Source: an uncultured Lachnospiraceae bacterium
GTDB lineage: Bacteria > Bacillota > Clostridia > Lachnospirales > Lachnospiraceae
Assembly: GCA_910584725.1 (NCBI GenBank)
Contig: CAJUBE010000017.1
Location: 1-64,000 of the forward strand
Direction of reading: 5' to 3'
Length of the DNA: 64,000 bases
In this document: piece by piece, positions 35,642 to 44,968 of the stretch
Position numbering within the stretch: position 1 is the first letter of the stretch
How the letters are laid out: every line of letters starts with the position of its first letter
Notes under the pieces: model-generated
Told to the model about the DNA's origin: nothing
Database searches by the model: none
Seen by the model: only the letters and a program-made list of their open reading frames with translations
Translations under genes and position numbers: made by a program

Positions 35642-36907
35642 ATGAAGAAAGAGACAATCTGCATCCAGTCGGGGTGGAAGCCGAAAAATGGGGAGGCGAG
35701 GGTGCTTCCGATCTACCAGAGCACGACTTTTAAATATGAGAGTTCCGAACAGATGGGGCGGCTTTTTGATCTGGAGGAGAGCGGGTATTTTTACACCCGG
35801 CTGCAGAATCCGACCAATGACTTTGTGGCGCAGAAGATCTGCGAGCTGGAGGGCGGTGTGGCGGCCATGCTCACATCCTCAGGGCAGGCGGCAAACCATT
35901 ATGCGGTTTTCAATATCTGTGAGGCGGGCGACCATGTGGTGATGAGCTCCACGGTCTACGGCGGCAGTTTTAATCTGATCACCTGTACCATGAAGAAGAT
36001 GGGAATCGAATGCACGGTGGTGGATCCCGACGCGCCGGCGCAGGAATTGGAGAAGGCTTTCCGGGATAATACAAAATGTGTGTTTGCGGAGACCATTGCG
36101 AATCCCGCGCTGGTAGTGCTGGACATAGAGAAATTTGCGAAGCTGGCCCATACCCATCAGGTGCCTTTGATTGTGGACAATACGTTTGCCACGCCGATCA
36201 ACTGCAATCCTTTCATGTGGGGCGCGGATATCGTGACCCACTCCACCACGAAATACATGGACGGACACGCCATGGCTGTGGGCGGCTGTATCGTGGATTC
36301 CGGCAATTTTGACTGGGCGGCTTATCCGGAGAAATTTCCGGGGCTGTGCACGCCGGATGAATCCTATCACGGTATCGTCTATACGGAAAAGTTCGGGAAA
36401 GCGGCATATATCACAAAGGCGACGAGCCAGCTGATGCGTGATCTCGGCTCGATCCAGTCACCCCAGAATGCGTTTTTACTGAATGTGGGGCTGGAGACGC
36501 TGCCTCTGCGCATGGAGAGACACTGTTATAACGCGCAGAAGTGTGCGGAATTTCTGCAGAGCCATGAGAAAGTGGCATGGGTGAATTATCCGGGGCTTCC
36601 CGGGAACAAATATTATGAGCTGGCGAAAAAGTATATGCCGAACGGCACCTGTGGCGTGATTTCTTTCGGCCTGAAGGGCGGCAGGGAAGCTGCCGCAAAG
36701 ATGATGGATCGTCTGGAGATGGCGGCGATTGTGACTCATGTGGCGGACGCCAGGACGAGCGTGCTGCACCCGGCCAGCCATACACACAGGCAGATGAATG
36801 ATGAGCAGTTGAAAGAGGCGGGGGTAGCGCCCGATCTGATCAGGCTTTCTGTGGGGATCGAGCATATCGACGACATTATTGCGGATCTTTCACAGTCGCT
36901 CGCATAG
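35642..36907 (+). CDS. O-acetylhomoserine sulfhydrylase / Cys-Met metabolism PLP enzyme
   Basis: 421 residues of the Cys/Met metabolism fold-type I family. The PLP lysine is in HSTTKYMDGHAMAVGG; the phosphate-binding part is MLTSSGQAANHYA, and YTRLQNPTND is the usual substrate-side motif. The length and the long insert (FPGLCTPDESYHGI) fit O-acetylhomoserine aminocarboxypropyltransferase (MetY type), which makes homocysteine from O-acetylhomoserine and sulfide. A methionine gamma-lyase activity cannot be excluded by eye. It has a good ribosome-binding site (GGAGAGAAAGG). Repeats flank the gene on both sides. Confidence 0.85.
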   Translation: MKKETICIQSGWKPKNGEARVLPIYQSTTFKYESSEQMGRLFDLEESGYFYTRLQNPTNDFVAQKICELEGGVAAMLTSSGQAANHYAVFNICEAGDHVVMSSTVYGGSFNLITCTMKKMGIECTVVDPDAPAQELEKAFRDNTKCVFAETIANPALVVLDIEKFAKLAHTHQVPLIVDNTFATPINCNPFMWGADIVTHSTTKYMDGHAMAVGGCIVDSGNFDWAAYPEKFPGLCTPDESYHGIVYTEKFGKAAYITKATSQLMRDLGSIQSPQNAFLLNVGLETLPLRMERHCYNAQKCAEFLQSHEKVAWVNYPGLPGNKYYELAKKYMPNGTCGVISFGLKGGREAAAKMMDRLEMAAIVTHVADARTSVLHPASHTHRQMNDEQLKEAGVAPDLIRLSVGIEHIDDIIADLSQSLA

Positions 36908-37020
36908 CGTGAAAAGTGCTTCTAAAGACGTCCCGCCATAGGACGGAGACGCAAAGTCAGCAAGCTGACTTGGAAGCACTAAGTTTCACGCAGGAGAATG
37001 CCTGAAATGCGGCATTCTCC
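36907..37020 (+). repeat. Family A double-hairpin element after metY
   Basis: Outer stem GCGTGAAAAGTGCTTC pairs with GAAGCACTAAGTTTCACGC (bulged), enclosing CGTCCCGCCATAGGACG and an AAGTCAGCAAGCTGACTT hairpin. It is followed by GGAGAATGCC...GGCATTCTCC (36993-37020). The first G is the last base of the TAG stop codon. No T-tract follows. Confidence 0.85.
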
Positions 37021-37052
37021 GGATATTTGGTTCAGAAGAGAAGGATAACATT

Positions 37053-38528
37053 ATGACATATCGGAAAACTTGGTTTGATTATGTGCTCTGGGCGGTTTAC
37101 GCGGGTGTCTGCGTGATACTTTTGGCCTATGTAGGAAACCGTATCTATGTATCCTATGTGGGGGCACCGCTCGCAACGCTTGGTACATTTCTGCCGTTTC
37201 CGCTGCTTCTGTGCATCTATGTGGGGATTCGGCTGTCCTCACAGGCAATGCGAAAGAAATATCATATGTCTGCTCATACGGCTGCGATAACAGAGTCCCT
37301 TGTCGTTTCAGTATCCTTTGTCTTTGGTCTTATCATAAGATTGAGGGAGGGGCTTCTTATGGCGCCAATTTATGAGTCGGCGCCTTCTTTCGAGCCGGGA
37401 GAATACTACGAAATGGCGGTTGTGAGGGCCGGAGCAGAGAGTCCGGCGCTGGCGCACGGGCTGAGTGATCTGTTTGTGCGCAGTCTCCGGGGCGTTTTTT
37501 CCTTTCTGGGAAACAGTATGATGGCGGCTATGCTGTTTCAGATTTTATTGCAGCTGCTTATTTTGCTGTTTGCCTATCTCACCGTAAGAAAAGCTGCGGG
37601 GCGGTTCGCTGCCTGCACGGTGCTTTTACTGTTGGCCTTTTCTAATGTTTTTATCCGTAAGATTTATGTGATTGATCCTGCGTGTATGCTGCTGGCGGTA
37701 TTGACGGTGGGACTTTGGCTTGTTCTCAGTTTTGTGAAGGAGTCGCTTGGTGGAAAGGGCGGGCTTGGCAGTCTGCCGGGGGCAGCGTTTTTGGGAATCG
37801 TTTTGGGACTATTATGCTATCTGGAAATGGGGCTTCTGCTTCTGTTTCTGTTTTTTGCGGGGCTGTTTACCGGGAAAATGAGTGGCGGCGGACGGAAACG
37901 TCTGGTCGGGAGTCTGTTTCTCACATTGGCAGGCAGTGCGGTTGGATTCCTTTGCGCAATCGGGATTGATGTGTCCTTCAGCGGCATCAGCTTCGAACAG
38001 GGGTTTATGACATGGATGGCGCCTTATCTTTCTGTGGGAATGGAAGCGAGGATGTCTGGTGCCATCGGGGCGGCGTATCCCTTTTTTGCGGTTCTTTTCC
38101 TGTTGGCAGCTTTTCTTGGATTTGAATTTATACGGGGAAGCAGGGAACAGGATTTTACGCTGTGGTTTCTGCCCTGTATTCTGGTATCGCCCGCTTTCTT
38201 TTTGGATTTCAGCGTCGTGGGATTTGGCGGTGCGGCGCTGTTTTTCTGGACTGTCATGGCGGCGCTGGGGTTGAAGAATGCGGTGTTTGGCGGGCAGGCG
38301 GAAGCATTGCGGGAGAAGATTGAGGAGATCAACGCGGCGGCTGTGCCTATTCCTGCCGCAAATCCCGTGGCGGCGGCGTCCGCGGAGAAAAAACCGCGCT
38401 TTCTCGAAAATCCTCTGCCGCTTCCGAAAAAGCATGTGAAGCGGGAAATGGATTACGATTACGAGGTGGCGGAGACGGATATGCACTATCAAGTAGAAGT
38501 TGCCGAAGGGGATGATTTTGACTTATAA
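37053..38528 (+). CDS. Polytopic membrane protein of unknown function
   Basis: 491 residues with about ten hydrophobic segments from residue 10 to 410, then a cytoplasmic tail rich in Ala, Pro, Lys and Asp/Glu (about 80 residues, ending in EGDDFDL). The layout, with an extracytoplasmic loop after the third helix (ESAPSFEPGEYYEMAVVRAG), recalls polytopic glycosyltransferases of the GT39/PMT type, but I cannot see a convincing catalytic DE pair. I do not assign a function. It is followed by a terminator, so it forms the end of its transcript. Confidence 0.75.
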   Translation: MTYRKTWFDYVLWAVYAGVCVILLAYVGNRIYVSYVGAPLATLGTFLPFPLLLCIYVGIRLSSQAMRKKYHMSAHTAAITESLVVSVSFVFGLIIRLREGLLMAPIYESAPSFEPGEYYEMAVVRAGAESPALAHGLSDLFVRSLRGVFSFLGNSMMAAMLFQILLQLLILLFAYLTVRKAAGRFAACTVLLLLAFSNVFIRKIYVIDPACMLLAVLTVGLWLVLSFVKESLGGKGGLGSLPGAAFLGIVLGLLCYLEMGLLLLFLFFAGLFTGKMSGGGRKRLVGSLFLTLAGSAVGFLCAIGIDVSFSGISFEQGFMTWMAPYLSVGMEARMSGAIGAAYPFFAVLFLLAAFLGFEFIRGSREQDFTLWFLPCILVSPAFFLDFSVVGFGGAALFFWTVMAALGLKNAVFGGQAEALREKIEEINAAAVPIPAANPVAAASAEKKPRFLENPLPLPKKHVKREMDYDYEVAETDMHYQVEVAEGDDFDL

Positions 38529-38565
38529 AGTAATCGCTTATATTATTTCATAAATGCGTCATACT

Positions 38566-38594
38566 AAGAGAGAGTCAGACGGGCTCTCTTTTTT
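38566..38594 (+). terminator. Terminator after the polytopic membrane protein gene
   Basis: AAGAGAGAG pairs with CTCTCTTTTTT around TCAGACGGG, leaving a T-tract. Confidence 0.75.
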
Positions 38595-38601
38595 GCGCGC
38601 T

Positions 38602-38715
38602 TAAGCAGAGACGGAAAACGGCAGAGACAGGATGTATGCTTGCATACAAGACTGCCTATGACGGTTTACGGTGAGCAACGCGAACGAGAGATACGGAGTA
38701 TCTCGAGTCTGCTTA
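38602..38715 (+). repeat. Family B palindromic element, left copy (plus orientation)
   Basis: A 114-bp element bounded by TAAGCAG and CTGCTTA. It contains GGCAGAGACAGGATGTATG, the GTATGCTTGCATAC palindrome, AGACTGCCTATGAC, CGCGAACGAGAGATA and a GAGATACGGAGTATCTC hairpin. It lies 37 bp before tepA and is homologous to the inverted copy at 39493-39657. Confidence 0.8.
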
Positions 38716-38751
38716 TGGGGCAGCCAAATTGAGACAGAAAGGAGCACATGT

Positions 38752-39495
38752 ATGGGAAACAATAAGAACTCGAAAAGCAAGGACAACCAGAACAGGGACG
38801 AAAATGAAAAGGAAAAAGAAAAAAAGCGGGAGAATGAGAAGCAGAGGGACGAGCGGATTGAGAAGGTAGGGCAGGTGACTTTGGATGAGAACGCCCAGCA
38901 CCATAAAATTCATCTGCTCACGATCATCGGTGAAGTCGAGGGGCACGACAATTTGAGCAGCAATGCAAAGACTACAAAGTACGAGCACATTCTGCCCCAG
39001 CTTGCGGCGATCGAGGACAGCGGCGAGGTGGACGGCGTGCTGATTCTATTAAACACCATGGGCGGCGACGTGGAAGCGGGATTGGCTATCGCGGAGATGA
39101 TCGCCTCTTTGAGCAAGCCGACGGTTTCCCTGGTGCTTGGCGGAAGCCATTCCATCGGCGTGCCGATTGCGGTGAGCACGGACTACTCCTATATTGTGCC
39201 TACGGGAACCATGGTGATCCATCCGGTGCGCTTAAGCGGTATGGTGATCGGCGTACAGCAGACTTTCGATTACTTTAAGCAGATTCAGAACCGCATCACG
39301 GGCTTTGTCTGTGAGCACTGTAAGATTCCGAAACCTCGTTTGGAGGAGCTGATGATGGAGACGGGGATGTTGACGAAGGATGTGGGTACGGTGCTTGTGG
39401 GCAGAGAGGCGGTGGAGGAAGGCATTATCTGTGAGGTAGGCGGTATCAGCGACGCCATCGCAAAGCTCCATGATATGATACCGGACAGAGTATAA
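38752..39495 (+). CDS. tepA: ClpP-class serine protease, TepA (translocation-enhancing) type
   Basis: 247 residues from ATG 38752 (AAGGAG 7 nt upstream; the frame runs further upstream without support). The N-terminal 38 residues are almost all Lys, Glu, Asn and Asp. The ClpP-fold body includes GVLILLNTMGGDVEAGLAIA, the likely catalytic Ser134 in GGSHSIGVPIAV, and His157 in TMVIHPVR. TepA-type proteins are related to ClpP and are linked to protein export and sporulation in Bacillus, where tepA also lies near spoIIIE. That order is kept here, except that large palindromic repeats stand on both sides. Confidence 0.85.
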   Translation: MGNNKNSKSKDNQNRDENEKEKEKKRENEKQRDERIEKVGQVTLDENAQHHKIHLLTIIGEVEGHDNLSSNAKTTKYEHILPQLAAIEDSGEVDGVLILLNTMGGDVEAGLAIAEMIASLSKPTVSLVLGGSHSIGVPIAVSTDYSYIVPTGTMVIHPVRLSGMVIGVQQTFDYFKQIQNRITGFVCEHCKIPKPRLEELMMETGMLTKDVGTVLVGREAVEEGIICEVGGISDAIAKLHDMIPDRV

Positions 39496-39657
39496 GCAGA
39501 TTCGAAATGCTGCGCATTTTTCGTTCGCGGTCTCCGTTCCACTTCGATCCGCGCAGAGCAGACGTCCCCCGGACGTCTTGCGCCTCGTCAGAAAGTGTCA
39601 TAGACAGTCTTACATGCAAGCATGTATTCTGACTCTGCCGCTTTCTGACTCTGCTTA
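39493..39657 (-). repeat. Family B palindromic element, right copy (inverted)
   Basis: 165 bp bounded by TAAGCAG and CTGCTTA. Its reverse complement aligns along most of the left copy, including AGACTGTCTATGAC, an ATGCTTGCAT core and CGCGAACGA. About 50 bp are extra, including GACGTCCCCCGGACGTC. The first three bases are the TAA stop codon of tepA. Confidence 0.8.
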
Positions 39658-39673
39658 TACACGGAAAATAGGG

Positions 39674-39702
39674 ATGACAAGCCCAAAGGAAGATGCTATA
39701 CT
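39674..39702 (+). promoter_or_regulatory. Promoter of ftsK/spoIIIE
   Basis: ATGACA (39674-39679), 17 nt, TATACT (39697-39702), about 50 nt before the start codon. Confidence 0.55.
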
Positions 39703-39752
39703 AGTATAGGATTTTTTGGTTTGATGAAATTTTGATGCATGTGGAGGCAGTC

Positions 39753-42410
39753 ATGGCGGCTCAGGGTACGAGAGGGTCATCCGCGAAAAAACGGAATACA
39801 GGAAGTGGCAGGACAAGCGCGTCGAATGCCCGGGCAAAATCCCGGAATACACGGCAGGATGCGCCCATGGATCCGGCAGTCAGGAATGAAATCCTGCTGA
39901 TTGTGCTGGCGGCTCTCGCCCTTATTTTATTTTTGTGCAATTTCGGGGTGGTGGGGAAGTTCGGCAATGCGGTGAGCCGTGTGATGTTCGGCGTTTTCGG
40001 TCTTCTCGCCTATGTGGCGCCGGTTATTATTTTCCTGATGATCGCCTTCGGCATGTTAAATGTGGGGAACCGCATTGCCACGAGAAAGCTTTTGGCCGGC
40101 ATTGTCTTTGTCCTCCTTCTGGGCATGGCTTTCGAGTTTTTCAGCACGAATCCTGCGGAGGCGGAAAACTATCAGCTTGCGGAAATTTATAACCGCTGCA
40201 GCGAGGGGCACAAGGGCGGCGGCATACTGGCAGGTTCTTTGTCCTATCTGTCCTGCAAGTTTCTCGGTACGGTAGGTACGGTTCTTCTCATTCTTGTTCT
40301 GGGCATTATCTGTCTGGTGATCGTCACGGAGAAGTCCTTTATCGGCGGCGTGGCGGCGGGAGGACGGAAAGTCTATGAGCGTTCCCGGGAGGATGCGGCT
40401 TACCGCAGGGAACGGGCGGCAAAGCGCCGGGAGGAGCAGTCCGAAAGGCGGGAGCGCGAGGAGCGGGAACGCAGACAGCGGGAGGAGGAGCTGGAAAATG
40501 AAAAACTTCTCCGCATGGACAAGAAGGTGTCCGGCGTTATGCTGGATACGGCTCTCGGCAGGGAACAGGAAAAAGAGGCCGCCGGAAAGGTGCGGGACGA
40601 TATACACGAGATCACGTTAAATTACGACGAGGAGGAGAGGGAGGAAATGCCGCCCGCAAGAGAGCGGGAAGCGCATTCTTACCATTACATAGAGCAGGAA
40701 TCCGATGACCTTGACGAAATTCATGTCAGCGGGGAGGAGGCGCCGTCTTTCGTGGAGCAGGAACAGGAGCCTGTTCTGCCGGCGGCGCAGGCGAAAAAGC
40801 CGATGGATTCTTACCAGCCCATGACGGGCAATCAGATGGCGGTATCGACCGGCAGGACGCGGCCGACAGCGGCGAGCCGGCCGTCAGAGCAGCCGGAGCA
40901 GACAGCAGTTTCTTCCGGAAGGAGCGGGAGGGATCGCTATCGTTTTCCAACGCCTGACCTTCTGGCGCCGCGGAAGAAAAAGAAGGGCGCGGATTCCGAC
41001 AGGGAGCTCAAGGAGACCGCACAGCGTCTGGAACAGATTCTGGGCAATTTTGGCGTGAAGGTGAGCGTCACGCAGTACAGCAGGGGGCCTTCCGTCACCC
41101 GCTATGAGCTGCAGCCGGAGCAGGGCGTCAAGGTCAGCAAAATCGTTGGGCTTGCGGACGATATCAAGCTGAATCTGGCAGCCACGGATATTCGTATCGA
41201 AGCGCCCATTCCCGGGAAAGCGGCGGTGGGCATCGAAGTGCCGAACAAAGAGAACACGGCGGTGCCTTTCCGCGATCTGGTGGAATCGCCGGAGTTTGAT
41301 AAATTTCCCGCCAATCTGATCTTTGCGGTGGGTAAGGATATCGGCGGCAAGACCGTGTTTGCGGATATCGCGAAGATGCCCCATCTGCTGATCGCGGGAG
41401 CAACCGGCTCCGGTAAGTCGGTCTGTATCAATACGATCATTATGGGGATTTTGTTTAAGGCGCACCCGGATGACGTGAAGATGATTATGATCGATCCCAA
41501 GGTGGTGGAGCTGAGCGTCTACAACGGCATTCCCCATCTGTTGATTCCGGTGGTGACAGACCCGAAGAAGGCGGCGGCGGCCCTGCACTGGGGCGTGGCG
41601 GAAATGACAGAGCGGTATAAAAAGTTTGCGGATTTCAATGTCCGTGACTTGAAGGGATACAATAAAAAGGTGGAGAGTATGCGGGCGTCGGGAGACTCCG
41701 CCGCGCCGGAGAAGATGCCCCAGATTTTGATTATTGTGGATGAGCTGGCGGATCTGATGATGGTGTCGCCGGGAGAGGTGGAGGAATCCATCTGCCGTCT
41801 GGCGCAGCTGGCGAGAGCCTGCGGCATTCATTTGATTATAGCGACACAGCGTCCGTCTGTGGACGTGATTACGGGTTTGATAAAGGCGAACATGCCGAGC
41901 CGTGTTGCCTTTGCGGTGTCCAGCGGCGTGGATTCCCGCACCATTCTGGATATGGTGGGAGCGGAGAAGCTCCTCGGAAAAGGGGACATGCTTTTCTATC
42001 CGCAGGGGTATCCGAAACCTGCCCGTATTCAGGGGCCCTTTGTCTCGGATGATGAAGTCTCTAACGTGGTGGAGTTTTTGAAGGATTATGCGCCTGAGGG
42101 AGCGGCTGACGAAGCGGTGGAGGAGCAGATTAACAGTATTGCCGTGGAGTCCGGCACCGCAGGGGCGTCCGGCGGTGCCGGCGACTCGGATTCGGAGTAC
42201 GACGAGTACTTTGCGGAGGCGGGGCGGTTTATTATCGAGAAGGATAAAGCATCCATCGGTATGCTGCAGCGGATGTTTAAAATCGGCTTTAACCGGGCGG
42301 CCCGCATTATGGATCAGCTCAGTGACGCCGGGGTTGTAGGCGAGGAAGAGGGCACCAAGCCGCGAAAGATTTTGATGAGCGCGGAGGAGTTTGAACAGTT
42401 AATAGAGTGA
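39753..42410 (+). CDS. ftsK: FtsK/SpoIIIE family DNA translocase
   Basis: 885 residues from ATG 39753 (GGAGG 5 nt upstream); a TTG at 39732 and ATG at 39735 are less likely. A basic N-terminal stretch precedes four membrane helices (about residues 45-200), then a 300-residue Glu/Arg-rich linker. The motor contains GATGSGKSVCIN (Walker A), ILIIVDELADLMM (Walker B) and ATQRPSVDVITGLIKANMPSR. The C-terminal gamma winged helix (FIIEKDKASIGMLQRMFKIG, NRAARIMDQL) reads orienting DNA sequences. It pumps chromosomes across division or spore septa. The order tepA-ftsK matches Bacillus. Confidence 0.95.
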   Translation: MAAQGTRGSSAKKRNTGSGRTSASNARAKSRNTRQDAPMDPAVRNEILLIVLAALALILFLCNFGVVGKFGNAVSRVMFGVFGLLAYVAPVIIFLMIAFGMLNVGNRIATRKLLAGIVFVLLLGMAFEFFSTNPAEAENYQLAEIYNRCSEGHKGGGILAGSLSYLSCKFLGTVGTVLLILVLGIICLVIVTEKSFIGGVAAGGRKVYERSREDAAYRRERAAKRREEQSERREREERERRQREEELENEKLLRMDKKVSGVMLDTALGREQEKEAAGKVRDDIHEITLNYDEEEREEMPPAREREAHSYHYIEQESDDLDEIHVSGEEAPSFVEQEQEPVLPAAQAKKPMDSYQPMTGNQMAVSTGRTRPTAASRPSEQPEQTAVSSGRSGRDRYRFPTPDLLAPRKKKKGADSDRELKETAQRLEQILGNFGVKVSVTQYSRGPSVTRYELQPEQGVKVSKIVGLADDIKLNLAATDIRIEAPIPGKAAVGIEVPNKENTAVPFRDLVESPEFDKFPANLIFAVGKDIGGKTVFADIAKMPHLLIAGATGSGKSVCINTIIMGILFKAHPDDVKMIMIDPKVVELSVYNGIPHLLIPVVTDPKKAAAALHWGVAEMTERYKKFADFNVRDLKGYNKKVESMRASGDSAAPEKMPQILIIVDELADLMMVSPGEVEESICRLAQLARACGIHLIIATQRPSVDVITGLIKANMPSRVAFAVSSGVDSRTILDMVGAEKLLGKGDMLFYPQGYPKPARIQGPFVSDDEVSNVVEFLKDYAPEGAADEAVEEQINSIAVESGTAGASGGAGDSDSEYDEYFAEAGRFIIEKDKASIGMLQRMFKIGFNRAARIMDQLSDAGVVGEEEGTKPRKILMSAEEFEQLIE

Positions 42411-42433
42411 GAAGTAATTGAAAGGTAGAAAGT

Positions 42434-44104
42434 ATGAAAACAGATATTGAGATCGCCCAGGCGGCGGAGCTTATCCCGATTACCGAGGTGGCGCAGCGTA
42501 TCGGCATCGGACAGGAGGATCTGGAGGTTTACGGCAAATATAAGGCGAAGCTTTCGGAAGAGTACATAGAGAAGATTAAAAAGAACCCGGAAGGGCGGTT
42601 GATTCTGGTGACAGCCATCAATCCGACGCCCGCCGGGGAAGGGAAAACCACCATCACCGTGGGGCTGGGACAGGCATTTGCCAGACTCGGGAAAAAAGCG
42701 GTGATCGCGCTTCGGGAACCTTCTCTCGGACCGTGTTTTGGCATCAAGGGCGGCGCTGCGGGCGGCGGCTACTCCCAGGTGGTGCCGATGGAGGACTTAA
42801 ATCTTCATTTTACGGGAGATTTTCATGCCATAACCGCCGCGAACAACCTGCTGGCGGCTCTTCTGGATAACCATATCCAGCAGGGAAATCTGCTGCGCAT
42901 CGACCTGCGGCAGATCGTATGGAAGAGATGTCTTGACATGAACGATCGGGCGCTTCGCAATATTGTGATCGGCATGGGCGGCAAGGCAAACGGCACGGTT
43001 CGGGAGGATCATTTTATCATCACCGTTGCTTCGGAAATTATGGCGATCCTCTGTCTTGCCTCGGATTTTAAAGATTTAAAGGAACGTTTGGCGCGGATTA
43101 TCGTGGCCTACGATTATTCCGGCGAGCCCGTGACGGCGAAGGATTTACAGGCGGTGGGTGCGATGGCGGCGCTTTTAAAGGACGCCATGAAGCCGAATCT
43201 GATTCAGACATTGGAGCATACGCCGGCTCTTGTGCATGGCGGTCCTTTCGCCAACATTGCCCACGGCTGTAACTCTGTGATGGCCACGAAGACAGCGCTT
43301 AAGATGGCAGACTATGTGATTACGGAGGCGGGATTCGGCGCGGATCTGGGAGCCGAGAAATTCTTTGATATCAAGTGCCGGATGGCGGATTTGAAGCCGG
43401 ATGCGGTGGTGCTTGTGGCTACCGTGAGGGCCCTGAAATACAACGGCGGGGTGGCGAAGGAGGATTTGTCCAGAAAGGATATGAAGGCGCTGCAGGCAGG
43501 CATCGTGAATTTGGAGAAGCATATCCTGAATATTCATAAGTACGGGGTGCCCATTGTGGTTGCGCTGAATGCCTTCGCGTCAGACACGCAGGAGGAAATA
43601 GATTATGTGCGGAAATTCTGCGAGGACAGGGATTGTGAGTTTTCCCTTGCGGAAGTCTGGGAGAAGGGAGGAGAGGGAGGCACGGCTCTTGCGGGTAAGG
43701 TGCTTGACACGCTGGAACATAAGAGAAGCTTTTTCGAACCGCTCTACGGGGACGAGCTGACCCTGCAGGAGAAAATTCATACCGTGGCGTCGGAAATTTA
43801 CGGTGCGGGCGGCGTGACATACACGGCGGCGGCGAAAAAGCAGATGGAGAAGCTTCAGAGCGCCGGATTCGGAAAACTGCCTGTCTGTATTGCAAAGACG
43901 CAGTATTCGCTCTCGGATGACCCGAAGCTTCTGGGGCGTCCTGTCGGTTTTGAGATGCATGTGAGAGAGGTTTATGTGTCTGCTGGAGCGGGGTTTGTGG
44001 TGGCGCTGACGGGCGATGTGATGACCATGCCGGGATTGCCGAAGACCCCCGCGGCCTATCGGATTGACGTGGACGATGAGGGGAAAATTGTAGGGTTATT
44101 TTAA
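42434..44104 (+). CDS. fhs: Formate-tetrahydrofolate ligase
   Basis: 556 residues, full length for the family. The ATP-binding P-loop lies in INPTPAGEGKTTITVGLGQA. Further conserved blocks are REPSLGPCFGIKGGAAGGGY, LHFTGDFHAI and GLPKTPAA near the C-terminus. It forms 10-formyl-THF from formate, THF and ATP, the entry step of the methyl branch of one-carbon metabolism. folD follows after 15 nt, giving an fhs-folD unit. Other Wood-Ljungdahl genes are not in the window, so acetogenesis is not implied. Confidence 0.97.
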   Translation: MKTDIEIAQAAELIPITEVAQRIGIGQEDLEVYGKYKAKLSEEYIEKIKKNPEGRLILVTAINPTPAGEGKTTITVGLGQAFARLGKKAVIALREPSLGPCFGIKGGAAGGGYSQVVPMEDLNLHFTGDFHAITAANNLLAALLDNHIQQGNLLRIDLRQIVWKRCLDMNDRALRNIVIGMGGKANGTVREDHFIITVASEIMAILCLASDFKDLKERLARIIVAYDYSGEPVTAKDLQAVGAMAALLKDAMKPNLIQTLEHTPALVHGGPFANIAHGCNSVMATKTALKMADYVITEAGFGADLGAEKFFDIKCRMADLKPDAVVLVATVRALKYNGGVAKEDLSRKDMKALQAGIVNLEKHILNIHKYGVPIVVALNAFASDTQEEIDYVRKFCEDRDCEFSLAEVWEKGGEGGTALAGKVLDTLEHKRSFFEPLYGDELTLQEKIHTVASEIYGAGGVTYTAAAKKQMEKLQSAGFGKLPVCIAKTQYSLSDDPKLLGRPVGFEMHVREVYVSAGAGFVVALTGDVMTMPGLPKTPAAYRIDVDDEGKIVGLF

Positions 44105-44119
44105 GAAAGGATGGTAAAT

Positions 44120-44968
44120 ATGCCACAGGTTATAGACGGAAAAGCGATTTCGGCGCAGATTAAGGATGAGGTGAAGGAGCAGGTCGCGGCGCTCGCCGCG
44201 CAGGGGAAGAAGGTGTGCCTTGCGGTGATCCAGGTGGGAAACGACCCGGCGTCCAGCGTTTATGTGGGAAATAAGAAGAAGGCCTGCGCCTATGTGGGCA
44301 TTGAATCCCTTGCCTACGAGCTGGAGGAGGAGACGACGCAGGAGGCCCTTTTAGCCCTGATTCGGGAATTGAACGCCAAGGAAGAGGTAAACGGCATTCT
44401 CGTGCAGCTTCCTTTGCCGAAGCATATTGATGAGGACGAGGTGATCCGTGCCATTGACCCAAAGAAGGACGTGGACGGTTTCCATCCCCAGAGCGTGGGC
44501 GCGCTCTGCATCGGACAGCCGGGGTTTGTGTCCTGTACTCCGGCGGGAATCATTCAGCTTTTGAAGCGTTCGGGAATCGAGATTGCAGGAAAAGAGTGTG
44601 TGGTGATCGGCAGGAGCAATATCGTCGGGAAACCGATGGCGCTTTTGCTGCTTCGGGAAAACGGCACGGTGACGATATGCCATTCCCGGACAAAGGACTT
44701 AAAGGAAGTGACGAAACGCGCTGACATTCTCGTGGCGGCGGTGGGAAAGCCGAAGATGATCACGAGAGAGTATGTGAAGGAAGGCGCGGTAGTGATCGAC
44801 GTCGGCATTCACAGAAACGAGAACAATAAACTCTGCGGCGACGTGGATTATGAGGATGTGGCGCCGGTGTGCAGCGCGATTACCCCTGTGCCCGGAGGCG
44901 TCGGCCCTATGACGATCGCCATGCTTATGTATAACTGTGCAAATTCCAGAGAAGGGAACAGCCTATGA
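44120..44968 (+). CDS. folD: Bifunctional methylene-THF dehydrogenase / methenyl-THF cyclohydrolase
   Basis: 282 residues from ATG 44120 (AAAGGAT 7 nt upstream; an in-frame ATG at 44111 overlaps that site). Signature regions: VGNDPASSVYVGNKKKAC with the catalytic Lys, ILVQLPLPKHID, DPKKDVDGFHPQSVG and the NADP-binding VVIGRSNIVGKPMALLL, ending PVPGGVGPMTIAML. It interconverts 10-formyl-, methenyl- and methylene-THF downstream of Fhs. Its stop overlaps the next start by 4 nt. Confidence 0.97.
   Translation: MPQVIDGKAISAQIKDEVKEQVAALAAQGKKVCLAVIQVGNDPASSVYVGNKKKACAYVGIESLAYELEEETTQEALLALIRELNAKEEVNGILVQLPLPKHIDEDEVIRAIDPKKDVDGFHPQSVGALCIGQPGFVSCTPAGIIQLLKRSGIEIAGKECVVIGRSNIVGKPMALLLLRENGTVTICHSRTKDLKEVTKRADILVAAVGKPKMITREYVKEGAVVIDVGIHRNENNKLCGDVDYEDVAPVCSAITPVPGGVGPMTIAMLMYNCANSREGNSL

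Noticed and set aside
39501..39657. Palindromes after tepA as an intrinsic terminator
   Set aside because: No T-tract follows, and the element has a homologous inverted copy upstream of tepA, where a terminator would make no sense.
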